Of a DNA stretch of 64,000 nucleotides, positions 1-9,220 are shown one piece after another. The stretch comes from Neobacillus niacini (GTDB taxonomy: Bacteria; Bacillota; Bacilli; Bacillales; Cytobacillaceae). The position numbers and the translations under genes are program-made. The stretch lies in the NCBI RefSeq assembly GCF_023715415.1, contig NZ_JAMBOB010000005.1, positions 431,823 to 495,822 of the forward strand. The letters run 5' to 3'. Within the stretch, counting starts at the first letter, position 1, and every line of letters begins with the position of its first letter. The notes under the pieces were generated by a model. The model did not search any database and was not told the DNA's origin. It was given only the letters and a program-made list of their open reading frames with translations.

Positions 1-652
1 CATCTTCACCGGACCAACCGGATCTGGAAAAACGACTACTCTTTATTCCCTTTTAAATGAAACCGCTCACCTTTTTCATCGAAATGTAATCACACTTGAA
101 GACCCCATTGAAAAAAACTACGACTCTGTTTTACAAATACAAGTGAATGAAAAAGCGGGCGTTACATATGCTGCCGGTCTAAAGGCGATTCTTCGTCATG
201 ATCCCGACATTATTATGGTCGGTGAAATACGTGATGCGGAAACAGCTAAAATTGCAGTGCGTGCTGCATTAACGGGCCATTTGGTTCTTAGTACCATGCA
301 TACAAGGGATGCGAAGGGGGCGGTATATCGTCTCCGTGAGTTTGGTGTAAATTGGTTAGAGGTAGAACAAACCTTAATTGCTGTTACAGCTCAGCGATTA
401 GTGGAACTAACTTGTCCCTATTGCCAAGGGGAGTGTTCACCTTTTTGCTATTCATATGGGAGATGGAAAAGGGCGAGTGTTTTTGAACTTCTATCAGGGA
501 GAAATCTTAATACTGCGATGAAAGAAGCAAAGGGAGAAAATATTATTTCGCATTACACAACAGTAAGGGAAGTAATAAAAAAAGGGATTGCTCTGGGGTA
601 TATTAAAGAGTCTGAATACGATCGCCTGGTGTATGATCATGAAGCACCATAA
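1..652 (+). CDS. comGA: ComGA traffic ATPase of the competence pseudopilus, 5' truncated by window edge
   Basis: Cytoplasmic PilT/GspE-type ATPase that powers assembly of the ComG pseudopilus for DNA uptake. The reading frame is open from base 2, so the N-terminal part lies outside the window. Seen here: Walker A GPTGSGKT (11-34), an Asp-box/Walker B stretch VGEIRDAETA (about 218-247), a His-box motif STMHT (about 290-304) and a Cys cluster CPYCQGEC near the C-terminus. It is followed by comGB in an overlapping arrangement, as in the B. subtilis comG operon. The family assignment is secure from the motifs and from the six comG genes that follow; only the start is unknown. Confidence 0.95.
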   Translation, partial: IFTGPTGSGKTTTLYSLLNETAHLFHRNVITLEDPIEKNYDSVLQIQVNEKAGVTYAAGLKAILRHDPDIIMVGEIRDAETAKIAVRAALTGHLVLSTMHTRDAKGAVYRLREFGVNWLEVEQTLIAVTAQRLVELTCPYCQGECSPFCYSYGRWKRASVFELLSGRNLNTAMKEAKGENIISHYTTVREVIKKGIALGYIKESEYDRLVYDHEAP

Positions 653-1670
653 ATGGTCTATTAATGAGCAAGCTATCTTATTAAAACGGATTGGTGAATT
701 ATTGGCACGCGGGTATCCAATTGCAGAAGCAATTGAATCCATATCATTGCATTTACCTAAGAATCGAAAGGAGGAGCTGTATCAATGTTTAGTTGAGCTG
801 AGAAATGGGACATCATTCCATGATGTTCTAAATAAGCTTGGCTTTCACAAGGACTTAATTGGTTACGTCTATTTTGCAGAGCAGCATGGCAGCTTTTCAG
901 AAGCACTATTGGAAGGTAGTAGTCTAGCATTAGTAAAGGAGAATGATAGGAAAAAGCTTTTAAAAATATTACAGTATCCATCATTGCTTATCTTTATAAC
1001 AGGCTTTTTGTTTGTATTTGTACAAAAATCATTGCTGCCTAAATTTACAAGTCTCTTCAATTCTATGAGTCTTGAAGAAAATTTCTTTATGAAAGTACTT
1101 TATTCTTTTGATGAGTATTTTCCAATATTTATGGCTATCTTTCTGGCACTTTTGGCATCAGGTGCAATCTATTATGTTTTTTGGTTTCGAAAAATCACCA
1201 TCCTGCAGCAAAGGTCCCAACTCGTGAAAATTCCGATTGCAGGAAGAATCCTCAAATTGTTGTTTACCCATTATTTTTCGGTTCAACTTAGTTTCCTTTT
1301 AGCTGGTGGAATATCGGTTTTAGAAGCCTTGCAATTATTTGAGAAAAACTACAGGCAGCCATTTTATTGCCAGTTGGGAAGGGAAATCAAGCAAAAGCTG
1401 TTAACGGGTGAAAACTTAGAGTCAATCCTGGCTTGCTTTCCTTTCTTTGAAAAAGAATTCCCGATGATAATAAAACATGGTCAAGAAAATGGAAAATTGG
1501 AACAAGAATTACTATTCTTCAGCCAGCATTGTATGTTGAACATGGAAGAAAGAATCGAAAAAAGTTTAAAAATGATTCAGCCTGTTCTTTATCTTTTTAT
1601 TGGGTTTCTCGTTGTATCCATGTACCTAGCCATATTATTACCAATGTTTAACTTACTCGATGGAATTTAA
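633..1670 (+). CDS. comGB: ComGB, polytopic platform protein of the competence pseudopilus
   Basis: GspF/PilC-type inner-membrane platform protein that couples the ComGA ATPase to pilin assembly. The 345-residue product has two T2SF-like halves, each with hydrophobic segments (LLIFITGFLFVFVQ in the first, LYLFIGFLVVSMYLAILLPM at the C-terminus). The gene overlaps the end of comGA by about 20 bases. ATG codons at 633 and 639 are both possible starts and the ribosome binding site is weak, so the start is uncertain by two codons; translation is probably coupled to comGA. Upstream TTG extensions add a non-conserved tail and were not chosen. Confidence 0.92.
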   Translation: MIMKHHKWSINEQAILLKRIGELLARGYPIAEAIESISLHLPKNRKEELYQCLVELRNGTSFHDVLNKLGFHKDLIGYVYFAEQHGSFSEALLEGSSLALVKENDRKKLLKILQYPSLLIFITGFLFVFVQKSLLPKFTSLFNSMSLEENFFMKVLYSFDEYFPIFMAIFLALLASGAIYYVFWFRKITILQQRSQLVKIPIAGRILKLLFTHYFSVQLSFLLAGGISVLEALQLFEKNYRQPFYCQLGREIKQKLLTGENLESILACFPFFEKEFPMIIKHGQENGKLEQELLFFSQHCMLNMEERIEKSLKMIQPVLYLFIGFLVVSMYLAILLPMFNLLDGI

Positions 1671-1684
1671 AAATGGAGGAATTT

Positions 1685-2005
1685 ATGATGATGAAAAATG
1701 AAAAAGGTTTTACTCTTATTGAAATGATGATTGTTATGCTGGTTATTTCGGTTTTATTAATTGTTACAATTCCAAATGTGGCCAAGCATAATACCAATAT
1801 AAACAACAAAGGCTGTGATGCATATGTGAAAATGGTTCAAGCGCAAGTGCAGTCTTATATAATGGAAAATAATAAGGTGCCTACTATGACAATGCTAACT
1901 GAAGAAGACTATCTTATTGAAGATACCGGTTGTCCAAATGGAACAAAAAATGTATTGATTGATTCTGAAGGAAATGTTACGGCAGTAGCCAAGCCAGCAT
2001 CTTAA
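1685..2005 (+). CDS. comGC: ComGC, major competence pseudopilin precursor
   Basis: Major pilin of the transformation pseudopilus. It begins with a short basic leader followed by the prepilin peptidase site KGFTLIEM (cut expected between G and F by ComC) and a hydrophobic helix. The mature part contains two cysteines (NNKGCD and DTGCPNG), consistent with the intramolecular disulfide known for ComGC. A GGAGGA ribosome binding site at 1675-1680 favours the ATG at 1685 or 1688 over the ATG at 1673, which overlaps the ribosome binding site itself. The stop TAA shares a base with the comGD start (TAATG). Confidence 0.94.
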   Translation: MMMKNEKGFTLIEMMIVMLVISVLLIVTIPNVAKHNTNINNKGCDAYVKMVQAQVQSYIMENNKVPTMTMLTEEDYLIEDTGCPNGTKNVLIDSEGNVTAVAKPAS

Positions 2006-2439
2006 TGCTCCACAATCAAAAAGGATTTACATTAATTGAATCTTTGATTGTTCTCTCCATCTTTTTAATCATCTCTTCGATAACTGTCTTTAGCATAAAG
2101 CCACAATACCAAATAGCTACCTACAAGTCCTTTATTTCCCAATTAAAAGCAGATTTATATTACGGTCAGCAATACGCCATCGCTAATCAGACTGAGGTTA
2201 GAGTTAACTTTACAGAGAATGAGCATAAGTATGTCATCGCGACTGGTGTTAAAATCATTGTTGAAAGAAAACATTCTCCAAAGATTACTGTAAGTCAGGG
2301 GACCATCCCATTAATTTTTAAATTTACTTCAAATGGGAATGTGGATAGATTCGGTACAATATTTATTCGGACACCGCGGCAGATTTACAAATTAACTCTT
2401 TTGATTGGAAAGGGACGGTTTTATGTTTTGGAAGAATGA
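2005..2439 (+). CDS. comGD: ComGD, minor competence pseudopilin
   Basis: Minor pseudopilin of the ComG complex. The N-terminus carries a type IV prepilin signal, KGFTLIES, immediately followed by a hydrophobic stretch of about 20 residues. The start codon overlaps the comGC stop, indicating coupled translation within the operon. The 144-residue length is close to B. subtilis ComGD. The C-terminal half is diverged, which is usual for this protein; the call rests on the pilin signal plus position between comGC and comGE. Confidence 0.9.
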   Translation: MLHNQKGFTLIESLIVLSIFLIISSITVFSIKPQYQIATYKSFISQLKADLYYGQQYAIANQTEVRVNFTENEHKYVIATGVKIIVERKHSPKITVSQGTIPLIFKFTSNGNVDRFGTIFIRTPRQIYKLTLLIGKGRFYVLEE

Positions 2440-2761
2440 TGGTTTCTTTTTACTAGAGATCCTTTTATCATTATCGGCTTTGTTTATGCTAAGTATGTTT
2501 TTTGTACCCTTGTTAATAGATTTTGCAAACCAATCTCAGCAGCTTATGAGAGATAAAAGAGCTAAGCAGTTTTTATTTGAGGAACTTCAAGCGAATTTAA
2601 TAGAAGATAGGATTAATACCCATTACTCCGTCACTCTTAATGGAACAGAATATAAGATTTACTGGCGTCTGAACTCAGTTAATGGACAAAAGGAGGTGTG
2701 TGTAAAAGTTGATGAAAATCCACTCCTCCCAAGTATTGAAGACTGTGCGATACCCGAATGA
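2423..2761 (+). CDS. comGE: ComGE, minor competence pseudopilin
   Basis: Short (112-residue) pseudopilin-like protein in fourth position of the comG operon. It opens with a pilin-like hydrophobic N-terminus (NDGFFLLEILLSLSAL) containing the conserved Glu five residues after the expected cleavage site. The ATG at 2423 is preceded by GGAAAGGG at about 2407-2414 and overlaps the end of comGD by 17 bases; an upstream TTG at 2405 would add six residues and has no better ribosome binding site. The rest of the sequence is poorly conserved, so identity depends mainly on operon position. Confidence 0.86.
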   Translation: MFWKNDGFFLLEILLSLSALFMLSMFFVPLLIDFANQSQQLMRDKRAKQFLFEELQANLIEDRINTHYSVTLNGTEYKIYWRLNSVNGQKEVCVKVDENPLLPSIEDCAIPE

Positions 2762-3185
2762 AAAAGCTTTTACTCTTCTCGAGGTGCTATTTGCTTTCTC
2801 AATCTTCACAATGATAGTGTTTTTCATGTTTCCGGTAATTCAAATTATATTAGACAATAAAGATTCAAATGGAAGACTTCAAAACATGGAATGGGATGTA
2901 TTTTGCAGTCAGATAAAAAGGGAAATCCGTATTAGTTCTAAAGCGGAGGTGATTTCAGGGACCTTGGTATTAACCTTGAATAATGAAAAAATTTCATATG
3001 AAAAGTACGGCAGTATTATAAGAAGGCGAGTAAATTCTACTGGTCATGAAACAATCCTGCAGAATGTATCATTGGTCACTTTTACAAGGATAAATAACTC
3101 AGTTAAAATTTTTGTAAAGGATGTTTGGGAAAAAGAATACAGTGTTGTAGTACAATCCTATATTGAATGGGTTCCACTTTTATGA
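2709..3185 (+). CDS. comGF: ComGF, competence pseudopilus minor subunit
   Basis: Fifth comG protein, needed for DNA uptake. The N-terminal region has a pilin-like segment (NEKAFTLLEVLFAFSIF) preceded by an unusually long leader of about 17 residues. The start is either the TTG at 2709 or the adjacent ATG at 2712; a GGAGG ribosome binding site lies 12-15 bases upstream at 2692-2696. The gene overlaps comGE by about 50 bases, and its TGA overlaps the comGG ATG (ATGA). About 158 residues, in line with ComGF family proteins. Confidence 0.87.
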   Translation: MMKIHSSQVLKTVRYPNEKAFTLLEVLFAFSIFTMIVFFMFPVIQIILDNKDSNGRLQNMEWDVFCSQIKREIRISSKAEVISGTLVLTLNNEKISYEKYGSIIRRRVNSTGHETILQNVSLVTFTRINNSVKIFVKDVWEKEYSVVVQSYIEWVPLL

Positions 3186-3556
3186 GGAGTCGTGAACAAG
3201 GATTTACATATCCATTGACTTTAGTGGTCCTCATTCTGTTTTTATCCATTTTTTCCTTTCGAGTTGAACAACTGCTTTCTGAAAGGAAAATGTCATATGA
3301 AACAACTGTCATTCTTCAGGAAGAATATTATTTCCATTCTTCTTTTAAAAAAGTCGAAAAAATATTGCAATCGGGGGGTCTAATATCAGGAAAGGGTTCA
3401 TTCTCTTATCAAAAAGGGACTATGGGATATCAAGCCGACATTCCGATTGGATCTGTACAGAAAATCAACTTTACTCTTAAAATGAACACTGGTGAAACAG
3501 TGGCAGTACGCTGCTATTTCGATATTACTGCAAAAAAAATGATAAAAATGGACTAA
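3182..3556 (+). CDS. comGG: ComGG, last pseudopilin of the comG operon
   Basis: Terminal gene of the comG operon, a minor pseudopilin that in B. subtilis has a pilin-like signal without the Glu at position 5. Here the N-terminus reads REQGFTYPLTLVV: a Gly/Phe cleavage site followed by hydrophobic residues and no Glu5, matching that family peculiarity. The ATG at 3182 forms an ATGA overlap with the comGF stop; an in-frame ATG at 3167 is possible but would lie deeper in comGF. The remainder (about 125 residues in all) is diverged. Confidence 0.85.
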   Translation: MRSREQGFTYPLTLVVLILFLSIFSFRVEQLLSERKMSYETTVILQEEYYFHSSFKKVEKILQSGGLISGKGSFSYQKGTMGYQADIPIGSVQKINFTLKMNTGETVAVRCYFDITAKKMIKMD

Positions 3557-3630
3557 AGAAGTTTATTTAGGGTGTTAGTTGTTTGAATTCATGGACATAC
3601 TTTTAGGGAAGAATAAAGGCAGGTGTGTCC

Positions 3631-3816
3631 ATGAAAACAAATGATTATGTAAAATATATGACTCAAACTCTTGTTAAATATGCGGACCAGCCAAAAGACG
3701 AACGAAAACGGCTCAAGGAAGAGAGAAAGCAAGCCAAGGCGTCTTTTTGGTATCGTTGGTTCGGGATTCTTCCTTATATCTTTTATATCGAAGTAAAGAA
3801 TCGGAAGAAAAGGTAA
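3631..3816 (+). CDS. yqzE: YqzE family small protein
   Basis: Small, very basic protein (61 residues) with the family pattern NDYVKYMTQ at the N-terminus, a Lys/Arg-rich middle and the aromatic motif [14 protein letters not shown] near the end. In B. subtilis yqzE also lies directly after comGG; its function is not known. The ATG at 3631 is preceded by AAAGGCAGGTG. A GTG at 3625 is in frame but overlaps that ribosome binding site. A strong bidirectional terminator follows immediately. Confidence 0.85.
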   Translation: MKTNDYVKYMTQTLVKYADQPKDERKRLKEERKQAKASFWYRWFGILPYIFYIEVKNRKKR

Positions 3817-3846
3817 AGAAGCAGAACAAAGTCTGCTTCTTTATTT
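3815..3846. terminator. Bidirectional terminator between yqzE and yqhG
   Basis: Perfect 11-bp stem, AAAGAAGCAGA (3815-3825) with TCTGCTTCTTT (3832-3842), around a 6-nt loop and followed by T-rich sequence. The arms begin and end in A/T runs, so it can stop both the comG/yqzE transcript and the converging yqhG transcript. Confidence 0.85.
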
Positions 3847-3849
3847 TCG

Positions 3850-4641
3850 TTAAACAGCCTTGTCGGTTAAATAAAACAATCCGCCATTAATAAACGATAT
3901 GTTTATTTTTGGTTCATACTGTTCCTGCAAAGCTCGTTTCTCTGTTTCGTAACTTTCATTTTCTTCCTCTGCATCCTCATAAAAATGATGCAGAAGCTGC
4001 AAATCCTTCTCCCAACGCTGCCTAGCATCCTCTGCCCATGAATGGTCATCTTCTGCAATTACAGCTTTTAAATAATTTTCAATCCGTGACAAACCGCTTT
4101 TCGGTTTTACTAGCGGCGATAGCGTAAACGAATAATCTGGTATCTTTGGTGTAAGCTTGACATTCTGCAGACGATCATGGAAATCCTCTACCATTTGTCC
4201 GTTTATTAGCTGTAAACCGATTGATTTAAAAATATCCCGTTTGCGGTCGCATTGATACGATATCTTAACATTCATACACAGCCAGGGCAGTAATGGAGTT
4301 TGTTGTTGGTTATTCTGGTGATTCTCATAAAGCCTGATGTAGCTCGAAAGCTTTTTAGTTGATTGAAATATTTGATGCAGTCTTGGAGACCCAAAATGAA
4401 TAATTTCTCCTTTGATATTTTCGGGTGCAATCTGTGGATTCGTAATAAGAGTAAGCTTCATTGGATTAGCGACTCCACCAGTTTTTTCTAAATAATGCCA
4501 ATAAAAAGGTCGATTCATTAATTCCTTATCGAGCTCTATAGATAACTGGACAGTTAAGTAACCAGGGCCATTTTCTGTTATTTGACATTCATTAGCCTGA
4601 AAATAGCGTATGAGAAAGTTATGAATTTCCAGCTGCTGCAT
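3850..4641 (-). CDS. yqhG: YqhG family protein
   Basis: A 263-residue protein of the YqhG family, found in Bacillaceae next to the SNF2 helicase YqhH; its molecular role is not established. Visible features are an N-terminal helix motif QQLEIHNFLIRYF, no signal peptide or membrane span, and a Glu-rich stretch (DAEEENESYETEKRAL) near the C-terminus that may form a coiled coil. The start is the ATG at 4641, which has a GGAGG ribosome binding site 6-7 bases upstream on the minus strand; a longer reading to 4677 lacks one. The gene overlaps the helicase gene by 23 bases, so the two are co-transcribed and probably translationally coupled. Confidence 0.85.
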   Translation of the reverse strand: MQQLEIHNFLIRYFQANECQITENGPGYLTVQLSIELDKELMNRPFYWHYLEKTGGVANPMKLTLITNPQIAPENIKGEIIHFGSPRLHQIFQSTKKLSSYIRLYENHQNNQQQTPLLPWLCMNVKISYQCDRKRDIFKSIGLQLINGQMVEDFHDRLQNVKLTPKIPDYSFTLSPLVKPKSGLSRIENYLKAVIAEDDHSWAEDARQRWEKDLQLLHHFYEDAEEENESYETEKRALQEQYEPKINISFINGGLFYLTDKAV

Positions 4642-6307
4642 GTGAATCCTCCTTCTGCATATCTTTAGCCAAATCAATCATAGACGTAAGGTTTTCCATC
4701 TTTATTCGCATCTCACCTTCAGAGCAGGATTGACCAAATATATCAATTAAATGATCTTCAATACTTCCAAAGTCCAGCTTCGTTAAGATATCGTCTAAAT
4801 CTCCTATTACTTTTTCAAATAGTTCAATTTTTTCATAAAGAAGCTTTAATATATGTTCTTCAACCGTGTTCTGAATGGCAAAGTTGTAAATCATAACATC
4901 CTTTTCCTGGCCAAGACGATGAATCCTTCCAATTCTTTGCTCAAGCCTCATTGGATTCCAGGGCAGGTCGAAATTAATTATATGATTACAGAATTGAAGG
5001 TTAATTCCCTCGCCGCCAGCTTCAGTTGCTATGAGGACTTGTGCGTGCTTTTGAAATAGCTCACGCATCCAGTCTTTTTTGCCGCGCTTAAAACCGCCTC
5101 GAAAGGGAACAGATGATATCCCATTTTGTTTTAAATACCATTGTAGATACATTTGGGTTGCTCTGTATTCGGTGAAGATTATTACCTTATCATCAATTTT
5201 TTGAATTAACTCCAATGCCTTTTCAGCTTTTGAGTTTGTTGTAACTGCTTCTACCTTTGAAATTAAATATTGTATTTGATCTTCGAATGCCTTTGTTGGA
5301 TTTTCCTTTTTCTGCAGCATATTTTTAAGCGTATAAAATACGGACTCCCTGCTGCTGCAGGCTTCCCGCTGTAAAGTCATAACCGAAAAAGCACTTGTTT
5401 GAACCCAATCACCTTCACTTTTTAATTCAGTGATCGCTTCATACAATTCTTTCTCTTGAGGTGAAAATGCAATCGGAATCGTTTCCACATGTCTTTTAGT
5501 CCATTCAATACCTGTATCGGCACGCCGGTTTCGGATCATTACTTTATTTACCAACTCTTTTAAATGCTCATTGTCATTTAATGAGCGGGCATCTCGTTTG
5601 TATTTTTCATAAAATGCTGTTTCACTGCCTAAATGTCCTGGTTTTAGTAGGGAAACAAGGTTGAAGATTTCTTCAATACGATTTTGAATCGGTGTTGCAG
5701 TGAGGAGTAGACAAAACTTCTTTTTTAGACTTTGAACAAACTCATAGTTTTTAGTCTTATTGTTCTTCAATTTGTGAGCCTCATCAATAATGATTAAATC
5801 GTAATCTTGTTTATAAATGATATCACGATGTGGGTCCCGTTTGGCTGTGTCAATGGAAGAGACGACTACATCGCATTGCTCCCATACATAGCTTTTCCTT
5901 TGAGAAACAGCGGGAATAAAAAACTTACTATTTAATTCATAGGACCATTGGGTTACAAGGGAAGCAGGAACGAGAATTAACACTTTTTTAACAAGTCCAC
6001 GAATCATGTATTCTTTTAAAATGAGTCCTGCTTCTATTGTTTTTCCAAGCCCCACTTCATCAGCAAGAATTGCTTTTCCATTCATGTTTTCAATTACCTG
6101 CTTCGCAGTTTCGAGCTGATGCGGAAGCGGGGTTAGATTAGGCAGATGACTTGGTGCTTGTAAGCCTTCAAAATCAGGGATTATCAGATGTTTTTCAACC
6201 CCAACTGCCTGCTTAAAAAGCTCCCAATTTCCCCATGGTCCATCGTTTTCAATCCTGTGTAAAAATTCATCCTGCCATGAGGAATCAAATTCTATTTGAA
6301 CTGTCAT
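4619..6307 (-). CDS. yqhH: SNF2-type DEAD/DEAH box helicase (YqhH)
   Basis: Swi2/Snf2-family ATPase of about 562 residues expected to translocate on nucleic acid and remodel protein-nucleic acid complexes. Motifs in order: Walker A region ADEVGLGKTIEAG (motif I), DEAHKLKN (motif II), LTATPIQN (motif III), GEGINLQFCNHII (motif V) and QRIGRIHRLGQ (motif VI). The start at 6307 has GGGAG upstream on the minus strand; the frame extends further without support. The operon partner downstream is yqhG. The biological substrate is unknown, although its position between competence genes and gcv is conserved in Bacillus. Confidence 0.92.
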   Translation of the reverse strand: MTVQIEFDSSWQDEFLHRIENDGPWGNWELFKQAVGVEKHLIIPDFEGLQAPSHLPNLTPLPHQLETAKQVIENMNGKAILADEVGLGKTIEAGLILKEYMIRGLVKKVLILVPASLVTQWSYELNSKFFIPAVSQRKSYVWEQCDVVVSSIDTAKRDPHRDIIYKQDYDLIIIDEAHKLKNNKTKNYEFVQSLKKKFCLLLTATPIQNRIEEIFNLVSLLKPGHLGSETAFYEKYKRDARSLNDNEHLKELVNKVMIRNRRADTGIEWTKRHVETIPIAFSPQEKELYEAITELKSEGDWVQTSAFSVMTLQREACSSRESVFYTLKNMLQKKENPTKAFEDQIQYLISKVEAVTTNSKAEKALELIQKIDDKVIIFTEYRATQMYLQWYLKQNGISSVPFRGGFKRGKKDWMRELFQKHAQVLIATEAGGEGINLQFCNHIINFDLPWNPMRLEQRIGRIHRLGQEKDVMIYNFAIQNTVEEHILKLLYEKIELFEKVIGDLDDILTKLDFGSIEDHLIDIFGQSCSEGEMRIKMENLTSMIDLAKDMQKEDSHAAAGNS

Positions 6308-6431
6308 GTTTTCAACTCCCTTTTGCACAAAAAATTTATTGCTCAATATTATGCTTTAATGGTAGGATGGAAATAGCTTTGAAAGTTTTAAATATTGTAA
6401 TAAAATAATTTTTTTCAGATGTATATTTTAG

Positions 6432-6459
6432 TATGACCCGATTTTGAAATTATTATAAT
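6432..6459 (+). promoter_or_regulatory. Probable sigma-A promoter of the gcv riboswitch transcript
   Basis: A perfect -10 TATAAT (6454-6459) lies just before the first glycine aptamer. The -35 is weak: TATGAC at 6432-6437 with a 16-bp spacer. Confidence 0.55.
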
Positions 6460-6467
6460 GCGGATGA

Positions 6468-6675
6468 TGACTAGGGGAGAGACTACTAATGTAGCGCCGA
6501 AGGAGCAAGCACAAATGTGTGAATCTCTCAGGCAAAAGAACTCTTGTTTGACGCAGCTCTGGAGAGTGCTGACTTAAGGGCAGCCACCAAAGGGGAAAGC
6601 CTAGTCTAGGTAAACTTTCAGGTGCAAGGACAGAGACCTTCTTTTTCGTAAAGGGAGGTTTCTGTCCTTTTTTGT
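6468..6675 (+). ncRNA. Tandem glycine riboswitch (gcvT motif) with intrinsic terminator
   Basis: Two consecutive glycine-type aptamers. The first (about 6470-6555) contains GGGGAGAG, GCGCCGAAGGAGCAA and CTCTCAGGCAAAAG; the second (about 6556-6627) contains CTGGAGAG, GCAGCCACCAAAGGGGAAAG and CTTTCAGGTGCAAGGAC. These match the conserved core of the gcvT element. A terminator follows directly, with AGGACAGAGACCT (6627-6639) paired to AGGTTTCTGTCCT (6656-6668) and then six T. Its 5' arm overlaps the end of the second aptamer, so glycine binding should prevent termination and turn on gcvT-gcvPA-gcvPB, as known for B. subtilis. Confidence 0.95.
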
Positions 6676-6747
6676 TGTTATGCGCTAAAGGGATTTAGCA
6701 AAGGTATCAACGTATGAAAAACATCTTTGATTAAAGGGGGATTATCG

Positions 6748-7851
6748 ATGACTGAATTAAAACGCACGCCATTATTCGAAGTGTATAAGGAGTATGGTGG
6801 GAAAACGATTGATTTTGGAGGCTGGGAACTGCCTGTTCAATTCTCAAGCATCAAGGAAGAACATGAAGCAGTCCGCACAAAGGCTGGTTTATTCGATGTT
6901 TCGCATATGGGGGAAATTGAAGTTAAGGGACCAGACAGCTTAAACTACTTGCAAAAGATGTTAACAAACGACATTTCAAAAATTAATAATGGAGGAGCAC
7001 AATACAATGCAATGTGCTATGAAAATGGCGGCACTGTTGATGACCTCCTAGTTTATAAAATAGAAGACAATCATTATTTACTTGTTGTGAATGCATCAAA
7101 TATTGAGAAGGATTTCAAATGGCTGGAAGACCATTTAGAGGGCAATGTTTCAATCGATAATTTATCAGAAAAAATGGCTCAATTGGCGCTTCAAGGGCCA
7201 CTTGCTGAAAAGGTTCTTCAAAAGCTAGCAGGTGATAGCGATTTGAGTAAAATAGGCTTCTTTAAGTTCCAACAGGAAGTGAATATCAATGGAAAGAATA
7301 CACTGGTTTCTCGAACTGGTTATACAGGTGAAGACGGCTTTGAAATTTATTGCGATGCGTCAGATGCTGTAGAACTTTGGAAGGCACTACTATCTGCTGG
7401 AGAAGAGGAGGGAGTTGTTCCATGCGGGCTCGGTTCACGGGATACACTTCGCTTTGAGGCAACTTTGGCTCTTTATGGCCAAGAATTATCTCCTGAAATC
7501 TCACCATTAGAAGCTGGTATTGGCTTTGCTGTTAAGTTAAACAAAGAAGTAGATTTTATCGGTAAAGAAGTACTTAAGCAGCAAAAAGATGCAGGGGCAG
7601 CTAGAAAGTTAGTAGGAATTGAAATGATTGACCGTGGGATACCACGTCATGGATATCCCGTATATAAAGGTGAAGAGCTAATTGGTGAGGTAACAACTGG
7701 AACTCAATCACCATCCTTGAAAAGGAATATTGGACTTGTCCTTATTAAAAGTGAACATACAGGTATAGATTCTGAAATTGATGTGGAAATTCGCGGCAAA
7801 CGCCTAAAGGCGAAAATAGTCCCAACACCTTTTTATAAACGAGAAAAGTAA
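6748..7851 (+). CDS. gcvT: Aminomethyltransferase, T-protein of the glycine cleavage system
   Basis: Transfers the methylene group from aminomethylated lipoyl-H-protein to tetrahydrofolate, releasing ammonia. The 367-residue cytosolic protein has the GcvT hallmarks: [15 protein letters not shown] at the N-terminus, [20 protein letters not shown], and [13 protein letters not shown] in the folate-binding domain. The ATG at 6748 is preceded by AAAGGGGG; the frame extends seven codons upstream without benefit. It is the first gene of the operon controlled by the glycine riboswitch upstream. Confidence 0.97.
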   Translation: MTELKRTPLFEVYKEYGGKTIDFGGWELPVQFSSIKEEHEAVRTKAGLFDVSHMGEIEVKGPDSLNYLQKMLTNDISKINNGGAQYNAMCYENGGTVDDLLVYKIEDNHYLLVVNASNIEKDFKWLEDHLEGNVSIDNLSEKMAQLALQGPLAEKVLQKLAGDSDLSKIGFFKFQQEVNINGKNTLVSRTGYTGEDGFEIYCDASDAVELWKALLSAGEEEGVVPCGLGSRDTLRFEATLALYGQELSPEISPLEAGIGFAVKLNKEVDFIGKEVLKQQKDAGAARKLVGIEMIDRGIPRHGYPVYKGEELIGEVTTGTQSPSLKRNIGLVLIKSEHTGIDSEIDVEIRGKRLKAKIVPTPFYKREK

Positions 7852-7873
7852 ACACGAGGGGGAGATTAGGTTT

Positions 7874-9220
7874 ATGAAACATCGTTATTTACCTATGACT
7901 GAAGAAGATAAAAAGGCAATGCTTGAAACAATTGGCGTTAATTCTGTTGATGAATTATTCAGCGATATCCCTGAAAAGGTTAGATTTAAAGGTGAATATA
8001 ACATCAAGGCCGCAAAGTCAGAAACAGCTTTGATGAAAGAGCTATTTAAAATGGCTTCTCGTAATGCCGATTTAAAAAGAAATGTATCCTTTTTAGGAGC
8101 AGGGGTTTATGACCATTACATGCCAGTCATTGTGGACCATGTTATTTCACGCTCTGAATTTTATACAGCTTATACACCGTATCAGCCAGAAATTTCTCAA
8201 GGAGAGCTTCAAGCTATTTTTGAATTCCAAACGATGATTTGTGAATTAACAGGCATGGATGTTGCGAACTCCTCTATGTATGATGGCGGGACAGCTCTAG
8301 CTGAAGCAGCAATGCTAAGTGCGGGACACACAAAACGCAAAAAAATCCTTGTTTCTGGTGCTGTTCACCCTGAATCAAAGGAAGTCCTCAAAACGTATGC
8401 AAAAGGTCAGTATCTTGAAGTGATTGAGGTTCCAGTAGATAACGGGGTAACAGATATTGAAGCTCTAAAGGGCTTGGTAAACGAGGAGATTGCAGCTGTG
8501 ATTGTTCAGTATCCAAACTTCTTCGGCAGAATTGAACCTTTAAAGGAACTAGAAGAAATCATTCATGCTAACAAGTCACTATTTGTTGTTTCAAGCAACC
8601 CGCTATCACTAGGAGTATTAACACCTCCAGGAAAGTTTGGAGCAGATATTGTTATTGGAGATTCACAACCTTTTGGTATCCCAACAGCATTTGGCGGTCC
8701 ACACTGCGGTTATTTTGCGGTAACCACAAAGTTAATGCGTAAAGTTCCAGGTCGCCTTGTCGGACAGACAAAAGATGATCAGGGCCGCCGCGGTTTTGTA
8801 CTAACTCTTCAAGCACGTGAACAGCATATTCGTCGAGATAAAGCGACTTCTAATATTTGTTCAAACCAAGCGTTAAATGCACTGGCAGCCTCAGTAGCTA
8901 TGACGGCATTAGGTAAAAAAGGTGTTCGTGAAATTGCCGCTGCCAACCTGCAAAAGGCTCACTATGCAAAGACTGCTTTTAAAGAGGCTGGTTTTGAAGT
9001 CATCCATGATGGTTACTCATTTAATGAATTTGTTGTTAAATTAAACAAACCAGTAAAAGAAATCAATCAAGAGTTGTTAGGAAAAGGGTTTATTGGCGGG
9101 TACGACTTAGGCCGTGATTATCCTGAGCTTTCAAATCATATGCTCGTTGCGGTTACAGAACAAAGATCGAAGGAAGAAATTGATACTTTTGTGAAAGAAG
9201 TGGGGGATTTACATGCATAA
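7874..9220 (+). CDS. gcvPA: Glycine dehydrogenase (decarboxylating) subunit 1, P-protein
   Basis: N-terminal half of the split, PLP-dependent P-protein that decarboxylates glycine and loads the aminomethyl group onto lipoylated GcvH. The 448-residue product shows family motifs [34 protein letters not shown] and [10 protein letters not shown]. It lacks the PLP lysine, which is on GcvPB. A GAGGGGGAG ribosome binding site precedes the ATG. It ends 8 bases inside gcvPB, the usual overlap for this pair. Confidence 0.97.
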   Translation: MKHRYLPMTEEDKKAMLETIGVNSVDELFSDIPEKVRFKGEYNIKAAKSETALMKELFKMASRNADLKRNVSFLGAGVYDHYMPVIVDHVISRSEFYTAYTPYQPEISQGELQAIFEFQTMICELTGMDVANSSMYDGGTALAEAAMLSAGHTKRKKILVSGAVHPESKEVLKTYAKGQYLEVIEVPVDNGVTDIEALKGLVNEEIAAVIVQYPNFFGRIEPLKELEEIIHANKSLFVVSSNPLSLGVLTPPGKFGADIVIGDSQPFGIPTAFGGPHCGYFAVTTKLMRKVPGRLVGQTKDDQGRRGFVLTLQAREQHIRRDKATSNICSNQALNALAASVAMTALGKKGVREIAAANLQKAHYAKTAFKEAGFEVIHDGYSFNEFVVKLNKPVKEINQELLGKGFIGGYDLGRDYPELSNHMLVAVTEQRSKEEIDTFVKEVGDLHA